Shown in pieces: positions 7,995 to 18,026 of a DNA stretch of 18,026 nucleotides (position 1 is its first letter; each line of letters begins with the position of its first letter). The notes beneath the pieces were generated by a model. The model was not told where the DNA came from, did not search any database, and saw only the letters and a list, made by a program, of their open reading frames with translations. The DNA is from Acanthamoeba lenticulata (lineage: Eukaryota > Discosea > Longamoebia > Acanthamoebidae): the NCBI GenBank assembly GCA_002179805.1, contig NAVB01001642.1, positions 1 to 18,026 of the forward strand, given 5' to 3'. The position numbers were made by a program, and so were the translations under genes.

Positions 7995-10900
7995 ATGGCG
8001 GCACCAGTGTTATCGCCGCAGGAAATGCTGGAGAAGGAAGCCGTCGAAGCCTCGGCTAACGAGCTATGGGAACGCATCGTGGAGCGTGCCCTTGAGCTGC
8101 GTCAAGAGTCGTCACCCCATACAGCAACCTCATCTTGTGTGCGGGTAAGATTTGTTCGTGATTTTCGTGAGCTCGTTTGCGGTCCTTAATCTGTCTCCCT
8201 TTAATCTTGTTGTTTGCCATCGCAGTCCCTCCCGGTGAAAGAGTTCTGCGACATCTTCTTGTGGCTTCTTGCGCAGCGCCCAGCTCCTCCTGGACCGAGG
8301 TCCCGGAGTAGCGCCCTCCAGCAGGCCGCTTCGCCCGCAAGCATCAGGTCCTGTGACGAGGCCGCTCACCATCACGCGGGGGGCGGCGAAGACGACAGCG
8401 ACAATGACGACGATGATAACGATGACGACTCTGAGTCGGACGACGCGGTGCTCGACCACTGGATGCTGTCCGTCGTGCTGGCCGACCGCGGCGAGAACGA
8501 GCCCGACCGGCCGCACGTCAACAAAGCGCTGTTCCTCCTCTTTCTGCTGCGCTTCGGGCCGCTCGAGCACTGCCTCGCCAAAGTGCGGGACGCGCTCCAG
8601 AACGGCAAGGTCTGGTTTCACGGCAACCAGCCGCGGGACCCGAGCGAGCGCCTGCTCGAGGAGCACATCAAGGACGGCCTGTTCCTGGTGCGGTACAGCT
8701 CGAGCCCGGGCCACTTCACCGTGGACTACGTTAAGAACGGCAAGCTGTACCACTTCAACAACATTCGCAACAATTTCAGCGGGCCCGGCGTCGTGGTGAG
8801 CATCCGCCTGGACTCGGACAAGGTCAAGGAATTCCGCTACTCGTCGCTCAGCGCCTTCGTGGCCAAGAACAAGCACCTCTACGCCGAGCCCTGCCTCAAC
8901 CCGCGCAGCCACTTTCACTGGGCCAAGCTGGCCATCCCGCCGCGCGGCTCCATGATCTCGATGGACGACGCCCGCCGCCGCCTCGAGCAGTCCCAGGCCG
9001 CCGCGACGGCCGCGGCCGAGCACGAGGCCGCGAACGGCGGCAGCGGCGTCGGCGGCCCGACGACGGCCGACGTGGTGGCGCTCAAGGCAATTGTCGACGC
9101 GCGGATCAAGGAGGGCTTTGACTCCAAGGAAAACCGGGCCGAGCTCGCGCTGCGGGACATGGGCCTCGGGCCGGAGCCGCCCGCGCAGCTGGCCGTCCTC
9201 ACCTACCTGCGCGTCGTCGACCTCTCGGGCAACGCCATCCGGCGCGTGGGCCACGGCCTCGCGGCCCTGCACGAGCTCGAGGCCCTGAACCTGAGCGCCA
9301 ACGCCCTCGCGCAGCTGCCCGGCTCGCTCTTCACCTCGCTCTCGTCCCTGCGGCGCTTCGAGTGCTCGGACAACCTCCTCGTGCAGCTGCCGCACGAGCT
9401 CTTTGGGTCGGTCACGCTCAACTACCTCGACTTCTCCAACAACCGCATCGAGGACCTGCCCGCCAAGGTCTCCCGCCTCGAGCAGCTCCAGTTCCTCGAC
9501 CTCTCTGGAAACGAACTCAGGTGCTTGCCTTTGCCCTTTTCTAATTTTTTCAAAAATATTGATTCTATCATTTTTATTTTATTTTTTATTTATTAAAGTC
9601 TATCATATTTATTTAATCATTCATGTTTTATTTTCGTGTATGTAGGTCGTTGCCAGACACCATCGGCCAGCTTAAGCAACTTGAGGAGATTAATGTGAAG
9701 GACAACGTGATAATGAAGCTGCCTTCGTCAGTGAGCCAGCTGCAGTCTCTCACCATCTTCAACGTTGGTATGCGCTTCTCTTCTTAGTTATTTATTTACT
9801 TCTAAAAATAAGCTCATTCGTTTTATCAATTGGTTTGGCAGAGAACAACAAGTTGCCTGACATCGACCACTTGCTCCATTTGCTCGACGTCGACCCCTAC
9901 TTGGAGGTCCTGGCCGAGGGCAACCCGCTCAAGAACCCACAAGGTGGCGCCAGCTCGTCTCTCGGGGAAGCCATTGATGTCTTTGTTTTGGCTGACGCGT
10001 TTCCCTCATGATTGTGTGCAGCGATCGAGCAATGGAAGGAGCGAAGAGTGCGGCGACAACAGCAGACCTTGCGCATGGCGACACATCGCATGTCGGTCGA
10101 CGTCTTCTCGCTCCTCAAAATGCACCAAAAGAAGGCCGTACGAGATGCCTCTTTCTCCTCCAGGAGAATTATTTATTTATGAATTTTTCTTTTTAAACGT
10201 TTTTTTTCTCACCACCAGACGGACGCATCACCAAGTCCCCGTCCCATCCGAGAGCGCAAGTGCTCACTCGGGGCCACGCCCTACCCCGTCAAGGTCCGTC
10301 CACCCCTCCAAGCGTTGTTCCTCTTTGTTGTTGGATTCTGAAATGTTTCGAAAGATTTCTTTTAAATTTTTATTTTACTTTTATTAATTCATTTTTATCT
10401 TCTTTCCACGCAGGGCAAGTCGTTGTGGGAGCCGAACGAAGCCTACTGGCTGGAGGTGGGCCAGGGCGAGCGGCCTCCCGCCGAGTCGCTGCGGCTGCAG
10501 GAGCACATCAACCTCAACGACTACGTGCGGTTCTTCTACAACCAGGCCGTGCACGCCAACATCGTCGGCACCGACAAGGGCCTGGGCCCCATCTGTATAT
10601 CCATCCAAAAGGAGCCCACTTGCTCGGAGGACGGTCTCGTCGTCGATGACCCTTCTTCTTCTTCCTCTTCTTCCTCCTCTTCCTCGACTTCCTCTTCTTC
10701 TTCCTGTTCTACGTCAGAGCATCACAAGAGCGTGTCCTATCGCGTGCTCGTCCGGACGAGGCAAGGCGATCGACGCCTCATGATCCCGGCCGGCCTCGTC
10801 CGCGTGCGGAGACGCGAACACTATGCCCGCTCTGAAGACCTCCTCGCTGGTCCGTCCCCCGACATTCTTTGCATTCTTTCCATTTTATTTGGCGTTTTTG

Positions 10901-12131
10901 AAATCGATTTTTTAATGGTTTATTCTTTTGTTGTCGACGTGGGCCACGCCAGGCCTGCGGCAGCTGACGAAACCGATGTTCGCGGCGAGCAAGCTGCACG
11001 TCATTCGGGACCCGGTGTCGCACCCCAAGTTTGTCGAGCTTGAGGAGAAGCTGACGAGCAACAGCTACAAGTTTGGCGTCATCTACGCTCAGGACGGGCA
11101 GGACGAAACCGCCATGTACAACAATGGTAGTGTTCCTCCCCTGATCAGCATCTCCATCATCTTCTCCGTCATCATCGTCAACTGCATCATCGTTGTAGTA
11201 CTGACACTATGCACAGTCAAAGGGAGCCCCGCGTTCGAGGCCTTCCTGAGCCTCCTGGGCGACCGCGTGTGCATGAAGGGCTGGGACAAGTACTCGGGCG
11301 GGATCAGCACGACCAGTACGCGCCGCACGACACGACACACGCGCGTGCGCTCGACGAGTTTTCTAACGTGTGCGCGCGTGTGTGTTCGCCACAGAGGACG
11401 GGCTGCACTCGTACTACACAACGCACGCCGGGTTCGAGGTCATGTTCCACGTCTCGACGGAGCTGCCGCTGCAGACGCGCACGGACGAGCTGGGCCAGCA
11501 GTGGGAGCGCAAGCGCTTCCTGGGCAACGACATCGTGCTGGTGGTCTTCTACGAGGGCCACCAGCCGCTCGACCCGGCCACCTTTGTCTCGCACTACAAC
11601 CACGTCTTTGCCCTCGTCCAGCCCATCTTCCCCCAGCAACATCACCAACAACTGGAAGGCGGCCACCTCGCGGGGGAGCCAGCGGCGGGACAGCAGCAGC
11701 AGCTGCTGCGCTACAGGCTCGACATGTGCTACAAGCGCGGCGTGGCCGAGTCCATTCCGCATCTGCCCCACGACCCGGTCTTTGAGCATTCGGCCTACTT
11801 CCGCGACTTTTTGCTCACCAAACGTACGTCTTTTATTATAATTTTAATAATTAGAAATTTGATTTTTGATTCCCATTTAAAATTTAAGATTCTGAAAATT
11901 TGAAAAAAAATTCTGTGTGCAGTGATCAACGCCGAACGGTGCGCCTTGTCGGCGCCCCAGTTTCGGCGGGCGCAGGAGCGCGTGCGAGAGGAGCTGTTTG
12001 CCGAGCTGCTGGAGCTGTTCCCCAAGCAGAAGCTCAAGAAGGAGAGCCGCAAGGACGTCACCCCGGCCTCCTACTACGTCGACCCGCAGGTGGCGCAGAT
12101 GCTCCTCCGCATGGCCCGCGGCGAGAAGTGA
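7995..12131 (+). CDS. SH2-LRR-RapGAP signalling protein
   Basis: Model: 11 exons, 7995-8144, 8226-9520, 9646-9767, 9842-9943, 10022-10137, 10219-10293, 10414-10849, 10953-11126, 11217-11315, 11395-11823, 11923-12131; 1068 residues, every phase matching. An acidic run lies near residues 105-125. An SH2 domain (about 178-270) starts VWFHG and holds the phosphotyrosine-binding Arg in GLFLVRYSSS. Leucine-rich repeats (about 370-555) follow, with units such as LRVVDLSGNAI and LNYLDFSNNRIEDLP. Residues about 700-723 are nearly all Ser. A RapGAP domain (about 780-1000) has FGVIYAQDGQ, SPAFEAFLSLLG, FEVMFHVSTELP, KRFLGNDIVLVVF (catalytic Asn about 901) and FLLTKLINAE. It should stimulate GTP hydrolysis by Rap-type GTPases, recruited by phosphotyrosine through SH2. 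No kinase domain is present. Confidence 0.93.
10645..10725 (+). repeat. Poly-serine tract in SH2-LRR-RapGAP exon 7
   Basis: A TCT/TCC-rich run encodes about 20 serines with occasional Thr and Cys between an acidic GLVVDDP stretch and SEHHKSVSYRV. It is in frame and probably a flexible linker. It is likely prone to length change. Confidence 0.8.
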
Positions 12132-12483
12132 TTTCGCAGAGAAAGCGACTCGGCCCGTCCCGCAAGGACAGTGGTCCCAGCTTGTCCCAGACACGCGTCT
12201 GCCCAACAGGGACCTGTTCTGTGGTCTCTTGTCCCCAGACAGGCCAATGGCCGGACGAATGGGCCATTTTTGATCGGTGTAAATGCTTGAAATTTCGAAT
12301 TTAAGGGTTGGTTCCTGCCGACATTTCAGTCAACTTGGACATATCCGGGCTCACTCTGTCATCACCAGACATCCTTCTGGACGAGCTTTCCTCCTCCTTC
12401 TTCATTCTCACCAAACCGCCTTCCAGCACACACCACCACGGGCTCGTGCCCAGCCTGATCAGCGACAACACACAACCAGCAAC
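12132..12483. other. Gap between RapGAP and first GT61 gene
   Basis: These 352 bases hold the 3' end of the RapGAP gene and the promoter/leader of the next gene. No gene is seen. A short direct repeat of CTTGTCCC(C)AGAC occurs at 12181 and 12228. An AT-rich patch lies at 12270-12305, and the last 100 bases are pyrimidine/CA-rich like an amoebal leader. An open frame extends upstream of the chosen ATG at 12484, but its extra residues precede the membrane anchor and look like translated leader. Confidence 0.45.
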
Positions 12484-14707
12484 ATGCAGAGGCGGCAGCT
12501 GTTCGATCGACCCATCATCGTCACCATGGCGCTGGTGGTGATGATGGTCGTGATGACCTTCTCCTTCTGGAACTCGCCTTCACTGGTGCCCGAACCCGAC
12601 TTCCTGCTCGCCCATCAGGAAGAGGCGGTGATCGATCACCTCCTGCCCTCGCCCTCGGCACACCATGTTCCTCCACTTCCTTCGTCTTCTTCTACTCCTT
12701 TGCTTTCTTCTTCGCCTTTCTATTCTGTTCTGCCTTCATCATCACCTTCAACTTCACCTTCAACGTCGCCCTCCTCGTCTCCTTCTCCTTCGCCTTCACT
12801 TTCTCCTGCGACGTTGGGCGCGCCCGCGCCTTGGGTGCTGGACCTGAACACAACGCGCGAGCGCCTCCTCGCGCGACACCGCGAGTACCAGCACCGTGTG
12901 GCCCTCAGGCAAGAACGCCTGTGCGGGGCCGACCCGGCCGACCGCCTGCCCGCTCCCGTGCCGCTCACCAAAGTGGTACGTCTTCTTCTTCTCGTTGTGG
13001 TTGTTGTTGTTGTTGGTGTCGATCTCAAAGAGGTTGGCTGCGGCGCAGACGTGGTGGGAAACGCCCCAAAGCCACAGCCTGCACGACTGGTTCGACGGCG
13101 TGCCCGAGATTTTGACGCTGTCTTGCGCCCACTTTGACCCCGACTGTCTCCGCTGGGCCCAGGACGCCGACCCGCAGCTGCTGGTCTCGCTCTACAACAT
13201 GCTCTACGTCGACCCCGACTTTCGGCCTTCGACCGAAGCCGTCCGCCACTTCTACGAGGGCCACGCCCAGCGGATCATGGACAGCTTTGCCCAGGGCCGG
13301 GCCGACGTCGCGCGCGAGCAGCGCATGGAGTCTACCAACCCGTTTCTGCCCGAGGTCGCCGTCGTGTTTGACGGCATCGTGGCCCCGGCCAGCAGCATCT
13401 TCTCGCGGGACATCACCATCCACGCGCAGGTCATCGAGGAGCCCTGGGCCGACCAGGCCAAGGAAAAGGGCTACCCGTCCACGTACGAGGTACATTCCGT
13501 TCATTTTTCTACAGACTACTTCGCCGATCCGATTGGCCGGCGGTTTATCTCACAAAATGTCTGATTGGTTTACAGTACCTGCTATGCAACCGCCAGGAGC
13601 TGTTCCCAGACATGCTCGAGCTCAAGGAGATCGCCGTCCTCTACCATGTCCACCAGCACATGTTCTACCATCAGATGATGGACCAGTACATGCGCTTCTT
13701 TGCCTTCCTACCCTACCTTCAGCAGCACCCAGAGATTCCCATTCTCCTCTACAGCGAGCCCAGCAAGCTCGACTCTGCCTTCTTCTCTCTCGTGAACATC
13801 TCCTTGTACGTTTTTTCGTTTCATTATTTTATTCATGATTATATAAATCATTTCCTCCTTTTTTCTTTCCTTTTTTTGATTTTTTGTTTGGCGCAGGTCG
13901 CGCATCATTTACGCGGGCAAGGCCATCAAAGCCGACGTGATCTACTACCCGCCCGAGTTCCACCGGCACGAGGTGCCGGCCATCGGCCTCCTGCGGACGA
14001 TCCAGCTCCACATGTGGCGCGCGCTTGGCCTGGCCGCCAAGCCCGGCTTCCGGCCGTGGAGCGCCCTGCTCGACCCGAGCCTGCGCCAGCCCGTCGAGCA
14101 ATTCTTTGCGCTCGAGCACGACAACAACGACATCAACGACGACAGCTCGGTGACGGCCCAGAGGGGCTTTGCCGCCGAGTCGCCGCTCGAGGTCAACGTC
14201 ATGTTCATCGTCCGCTCGAGGACCCGCGTGGTCATTAACCACAACGACGCCCGCGCGGCCGTCAACGACGTGCTTGCGGCCTTCCCGGCCAAGATGAAGC
14301 GAGTCGGCGCCGTGGCCGAGCGCTTCGTCAAGTTCAACTACCTTGAGCACCACCCGGCCGACCGCTTCAACGACACCTTTGCGCTCTACGCGCAGAGCGA
14401 CATCATCATCGGGCCCCACGGCGCGGGCTTCGTGCACCTGGTCTCGGCCCGGCCGGGCGCGCATGTGATCGAGCTCGTGGGCGGCTACGCCCAGAACATG
14501 ATCGTCACCGCGCGCTTTGGCGGCGCCTACCACGGCGTCGTGGCCAACCGGACGACCAACGGCACGTCGGTCGCGCCGCACGACTACCACTACGTGGTGG
14601 ACGTCCCGCAGCTGCGCGACTTGGTGGAGTCCATCCTCGACGCGCGATTCCTGCGAGCCGACAACGGTGGAGCGGCTCGGCCGACTCCCTCGCCCATACT
14701 TTCTTGA
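12484..14707 (+). CDS. GT61 family glycosyltransferase, copy 1 (type II membrane)
   Basis: Model: exons 12484-12975, 13049-13489, 13576-13805, 13897-14707; phases 0, 0 and 2; 657 residues. A short basic N-terminus is followed by a membrane span (about residues 10-28, IIVTMALVVMMVVMTF), then a long Ser/Pro-rich stem, the usual plan for a Golgi enzyme. The C-terminal domain reads LYAQSDIIIGPHGAGFVHLV (PHGAG about 561-565) and HVIELVGGYAQNM. This is the signature of the DUF563/GT61 family, which includes plant xylosyltransferases and animal EOGT. It probably transfers a sugar to a lumenal protein or glycan; donor and acceptor cannot be told. Several N-x-S/T sites are present. The 85-bp gap to copy 2 shows tandem duplication. 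Confidence 0.88.
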
Positions 14708-14792
14708 GCGCTTGAAACAAAAATGAAAAGAAAAAAATGATTAAAAAAGGCAAACAAAAACACTTGTTTTGGGAAGAGTTTTTCGTCTCTTG

Positions 14793-17060
14793 ATGTGGTC
14801 GCTGCGGCGGCAGCTGGGGGCCTTGCTGTTGGTGGCGGCCTGCTCACTGCTCTTGGACATGTGGGCTCATGGAAGGCCGCCAACTGCCTGGTTGCCAACT
14901 GTGCCCGACAGATTCCTCGAGACCCCGACGTCACCAACCCTTCCCCCTTCTTCGTGTTCTCCTCCACTTCCTTCTGTTGCCACAACTTCTGAGCCTGCAT
15001 CATCTTCATCTCCTTCCTTGTCCCTGTCGCCACCACCGTCTTCTCCAGCAGACGCTCCTTCGTCCTCCTTTCCCCAGCTGTTGGCTCCGTCAACACCGCC
15101 ATTGATATCCGCTCCTCCATGGCCGCCAGACGTCAAGTTGACCCGCCAGCGCCTTCGAGAGCGCTTCCTCGACTACCAGAAACGCGTACAAGCCACCACA
15201 TGCTCGTCCTTCTCCTGCCTGCCGCTGCTACTCACGTGGGGACGAAGCAGAAACGCAACCAAACGCTGTGCAGCAAAGACCCAGCTCTGCGCCTTCCCGC
15301 GCCAGTCCCTCTCTCCGCCGTGGTACCTCCTTCGTGAAGCGTTCCTCTTGCATGCCATTGGTCGTGCTTTAATGGCTTTATTCCAGCACCCGCACGAGAA
15401 GCCCCAAAGCCACAGCCTGCACGAGTGGTTCTCGGGCGTGCCTGAGCTGACCACCCTCACCTGCGCCCACTTTGACCCGATGTGCTCGAGATGGACCGAG
15501 GACGACATCGCCGAGCTCTATCACGCGCTCTACGTGGACCCGGTCTTCCTCCCGTCGGCCGCCCAAGTTCGGCCGCGCTACGAGCCCGACGCGTGGCCGG
15601 TCATGGACGCCTTCATGGCCGGAGACCGAGACCAAGTCCGCCTGCAGCGCATGGGGCAGCTGAACGCAGGGCTGGCCGAGGTGCTCGTGCTCTTTGACGC
15701 CATCATCACGCCCCAAGGCGATATCTACTCTCGCGACGTCGAGCTCCCCGCCTATCCGGGCCATTCCTATTGGATCGACGAGGCCAAAGACGCCGGCTAT
15801 GCGTCCGCTTTCGAGGTGTGTGATATGTGCAGTTTAATCACTCTTTTTATTGTGTCGATAATTACAGACGTTGTGATTGGACACAGCAGTATCTGTTGTG
15901 CAGCAGCGAGGAGTTGATGTTCGATTTTGAGCAGGAGCTGTCCGACGTGGCCACCGTCCATCACCAGCACCACAGCATGTTCTACCACCAAGTGATGGAC
16001 GAGTTCATGCGCTATTTTTCCTTTCTGCCTTTCCTGCAGCTCCACGCGGATATCCCGATCCACATGTACAGGGACATCTCCCAACAACGCAGCCTTCGGT
16101 TCCTCGAGATGTGCCGCTTGGACAAGTACGCCTTCAGGCCCAGCGTAATCTGGTGAAGACTTGAAGGCTCATCTTTGCTTGGCTCCTCCTACTTCGGGCC
16201 GGGCTGCAGGAAGCGAGTGTTTTACACGACCTGGCTCAAGGCCCACAGGGTTAACGTGGTGTACTACACGCCCGAGTTTCATCGACACGAAGTCCCGGCG
16301 CTGGGGCTGCTGCACTTAATCCAGCACAACATGTGGTATTCGCTGCTTGAACTCTCGCAGGGTTGGCGGCCCTGGAGCGCCATGCTTCCTCCGGCCAAGC
16401 GCAGTCTCGTTGACCGCTTTTTCACCGGCCGTGAGGAAGACGACGACCAGACCAGTGGGTTCGTTGAAGCCCATCCATTGGAGGTCAACGTGTTGTACAT
16501 CGTGCGCAACAAAACGCGCGTCGTCGTCAACTACGATCTCCTTCGACGAGCAGTTGATGAAACTTTGGAGATGTTTAAGGTCAAGCTTCTCCGTGCTGCT
16601 CTCGACGCTGGGCACGTCCGAGAACGGTTTGTGCGCTTCGTTACGCGCGAGCATCTGCCGACCATGGAGGACTTGAAGACGACATTCTCGCTCTACGCGC
16701 AGAGCGACATCATCATCGGGCCGCATGGGGCCGGCTTTGTGCACCTGGTTGCCGCGCGACCGGGCACTCAAGTCATCGAGCTCGTGGGCGGCTACGCCCA
16801 GAACATGATACTCACCGCGCGACTGGGAGGCGCCTACTTTGGTGTTGCGGCCAACATGACCACTGAAAGCACGTCGTCGCCTCCTTCTCATGCTTATGGA
16901 CCGAGCCAGCGTTACGCGTGAACCTGACAAACAACACACTGCAGACGCAACGAGCGCCCGAGACCTCAACTTCAAGGTGGACGTGCAACAGATCCGGGAC
17001 CTGGTGGCGTCTATTCTCAACAAGCGGTTCCTCGGGTCTGTAGAGCAGGATCCTCCTTAA
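14793..17060 (+). CDS. GT61 family glycosyltransferase, copy 2 (type II membrane)
   Basis: Model: exons 14793-15185, 15251-15322, 15387-15815, 15887-16125 (or from 15890), 16210-16910, 16963-17060 (or from 16945); about 644 residues. It starts MWSLRRQLGALLLVAACSLLL, a membrane anchor followed by a Ser/Pro stem. It then aligns along its length with copy 1: LRLPAPVPL, KPQSHSLHEWFSGVPEL, FYHQVMDEFMRYF, YYTPEFHRHEVPALGLL and IIIGPHGAGFVHLV. Three introns sit at the same place and phase as in copy 1; the first and last are extra. The last exon is supported by KVDVQQIRDLVASILNKRFL, which matches the copy 1 C-terminus; without that splice the frame stops at 16921. The 3' acceptor choice (34- or 52-nt intron) is unsure. 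The start was set at the first ATG before the anchor. Confidence 0.83.
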
Positions 17061-17066
17061 GGAGGC
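17053..17066. repeat. 14-bp perfect palindrome at the GT61 copy 2 stop codon
   Basis: CCTCCTTAAGGAGG reads the same on both strands and contains the TAA stop of GT61 copy 2. It sits in the 65-bp gap between that gene and the convergent SNF2 gene. An end-of-transcript hairpin or chance are both possible. Confidence 0.5.
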
Positions 17067-17125
17067 TGAAGAATTCGGAAGAAGAGCCTCGTGTCTGTCT
17101 CGTTGTGTGCAAAAACATGTCCCCA

Positions 17126-17978
17126 TCAGAGGGGGCCATCGTCAAACAGAAGCTTGAGCTCGCTGATGCGCATGGCCTGGAGCTCGGCAATGGAGCGCTT
17201 GCCAAAGGCGCCCTGCACCATGCACCGCTTCTTCTCCTGCAGCTTGAGCATGCGCTCCTCGACCGAGTCCTGGATCACGAAGCGCACGCACTTGACATCC
17301 TTGGTCTGGCCCAGCCGGTGAACCCGGTCCATGGCCTGCTCCTCACCCGCCGGATTCCTGCAGGAATAGAAATCGTAAATAATAATTATTATTGTTATTA
17401 TTTTTCAAAAAATAAAGAAATAGAAAGGTGCAGATGCACATACCACCAGGGGTCCATCAAGAACACGACAGAGGCCACTGTCAAGTTCAGGCCCTGTGCA
17501 CAGCAAGGACAATCATAATATAATCAATATATTATTTTTTCTTCAATTAATATTTTTATTGTTGTGTTTGTTATGATTTTTTTCTTTAAGATAATATTCT
17601 AAATATATTTGGGGGGGGGACGCACCACGCCGCCAGCCTTGAGGGAGATCAGGAGCGCTGTGACTGAAGGGTCCGTGTTGAAGCGGTGCATGACTTCCTT
17701 CCGCTTGTGGTGGAGCATGCGCCCGTCGAGGCCCACGAACCCGATCCCTTCCTCCTCCAGCGGTTGCTGCCAATCGAAAATATAAACAATTGTTTTGAAG
17801 ATTAAAAAAATTTGTGAATTGAGAAATGACGAGTCACGGAGGCGTACGCGGAGGATGTCGAGGAAGGTCGTCCACTGGGAGAAGATGACGCATTTGGCCG
17901 TCGGGTCGGCGTTCTTCATCTGGTGGATGTGCTTCAGCAGGTGCTTCACCTTCGTGCTCCGGCCAAACCTCTCGCCCT
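17126..17978 (-). CDS. SNF2-family ATPase, Rad5/HLTF-like, C-terminal exons (partial)
   Basis: Minus-strand exons 17978-17848, 17766-17626, 17493-17444 and 17357-17126 join in phase and end in TGA at 17126; earlier exons lie beyond the right edge. The product is the second RecA-like lobe of a SNF2 helicase. It has STKVKHLLKHI, KCVIFSQWTTFLDILR, GIGFVGLDGRM, motif V [32 protein letters not shown] with the arginine-finger motif VI, and VKCVRFVIQDSVEERMLKLQEKK. The tail ending ISELKLLFDDGPL matches the Rad5/Rad16/HLTF subgroup. These ATPases act on chromatin or in DNA-damage tolerance, many as RING ubiquitin ligases; whether a RING is present cannot be seen here. The AT-rich stretch 17979-18026 is intron. 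Confidence 0.9.
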
Positions 17979-18026
17979 CTGCCGGCCCCAAGAATTAATA
18001 AACAATAAACAAAAAAATCAAAAAAA

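Noticed and set aside
8600..8900. Non-receptor tyrosine kinase
   Set aside because: The SH2 domain is followed by LRRs and a RapGAP; no kinase motifs such as HRD or DFG occur in the spliced protein.
8130..9395. 421-codon open frame on the minus strand
   Set aside because: Antisense of the SH2-LRR exon; low-complexity composition and no motif.
13829..14590. 253-codon open frame on the minus strand
   Set aside because: Antisense of GT61 copy 1 exon 4, which carries the PHGAG signature on the plus strand.
14708..14792. tRNA or small RNA gene between the GT61 copies
   Set aside because: Only 85 AT-rich bases; no cloverleaf or A/B box could be drawn.
17356..17445. Transposon end or AT-rich insertion
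   Set aside because: It has GT/AG boundaries that restore the SNF2 frame (WW-NPAGEEQ), so it is an ordinary AT-rich intron.

Overview
This window looks like nuclear DNA of a free-living amoeba, most consistent with Acanthamoeba or a close relative. That is inferred from gene style and content only; no database was searched. Exons are GC-rich with strong G/C third-position bias. They are broken by many short GT-AG introns (about 46-140 nt), some very AT-rich. Intergenic gaps are short, Ser/Pro/Gln runs are frequent, and the standard stop codons are used. Gene models were built by hand by joining open frames at GT/AG sites with matching phase. All six models that are complete in the window give an exact multiple of three; the other two run off the window ends.

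Layout: (1) 1-1693, minus strand: the 5' part of an F-box protein running off the left edge. (2) 1694-2417: no intact gene; it holds a decayed ankyrin-type repeat fragment and a perfect 21-nt palindrome. (3) 2418-3334, plus: a four-exon gene of unknown function. (4) 3460-4998, minus: a seven-transmembrane receptor of the slime-mould cAMP-receptor-like class. (5) 5245-7760, minus: a ubiquitin-specific protease of the USP4/15/32 type with a large proline-rich insert. (6) 7761-7994: a divergent promoter region. (7) 7995-12131, plus: an 11-exon SH2-LRR-RapGAP protein. (8) 12484-14707 and 14793-17060, plus: two tandem paralogous type II membrane glycosyltransferases of family GT61. (9) 17126-17978, minus: the C-terminal exons of a Rad5/HLTF-like SNF2 ATPase running off the right edge.

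The genes do not form a pathway. Two themes recur: membrane and phosphotyrosine-to-small-GTPase signalling (the receptor and the SH2-RapGAP) and ubiquitin-linked control (F-box, USP, Rad5-like ATPase). The most notable item is the SH2-LRR-RapGAP protein, which would tie phosphotyrosine recognition directly to Rap GTPase inactivation. Secondary points are a 90-nt intron in that gene that is in frame and would encode a membrane-like segment, a formin-like polyproline insert inside the USP, and the diverging exon structures of the GT61 pair.
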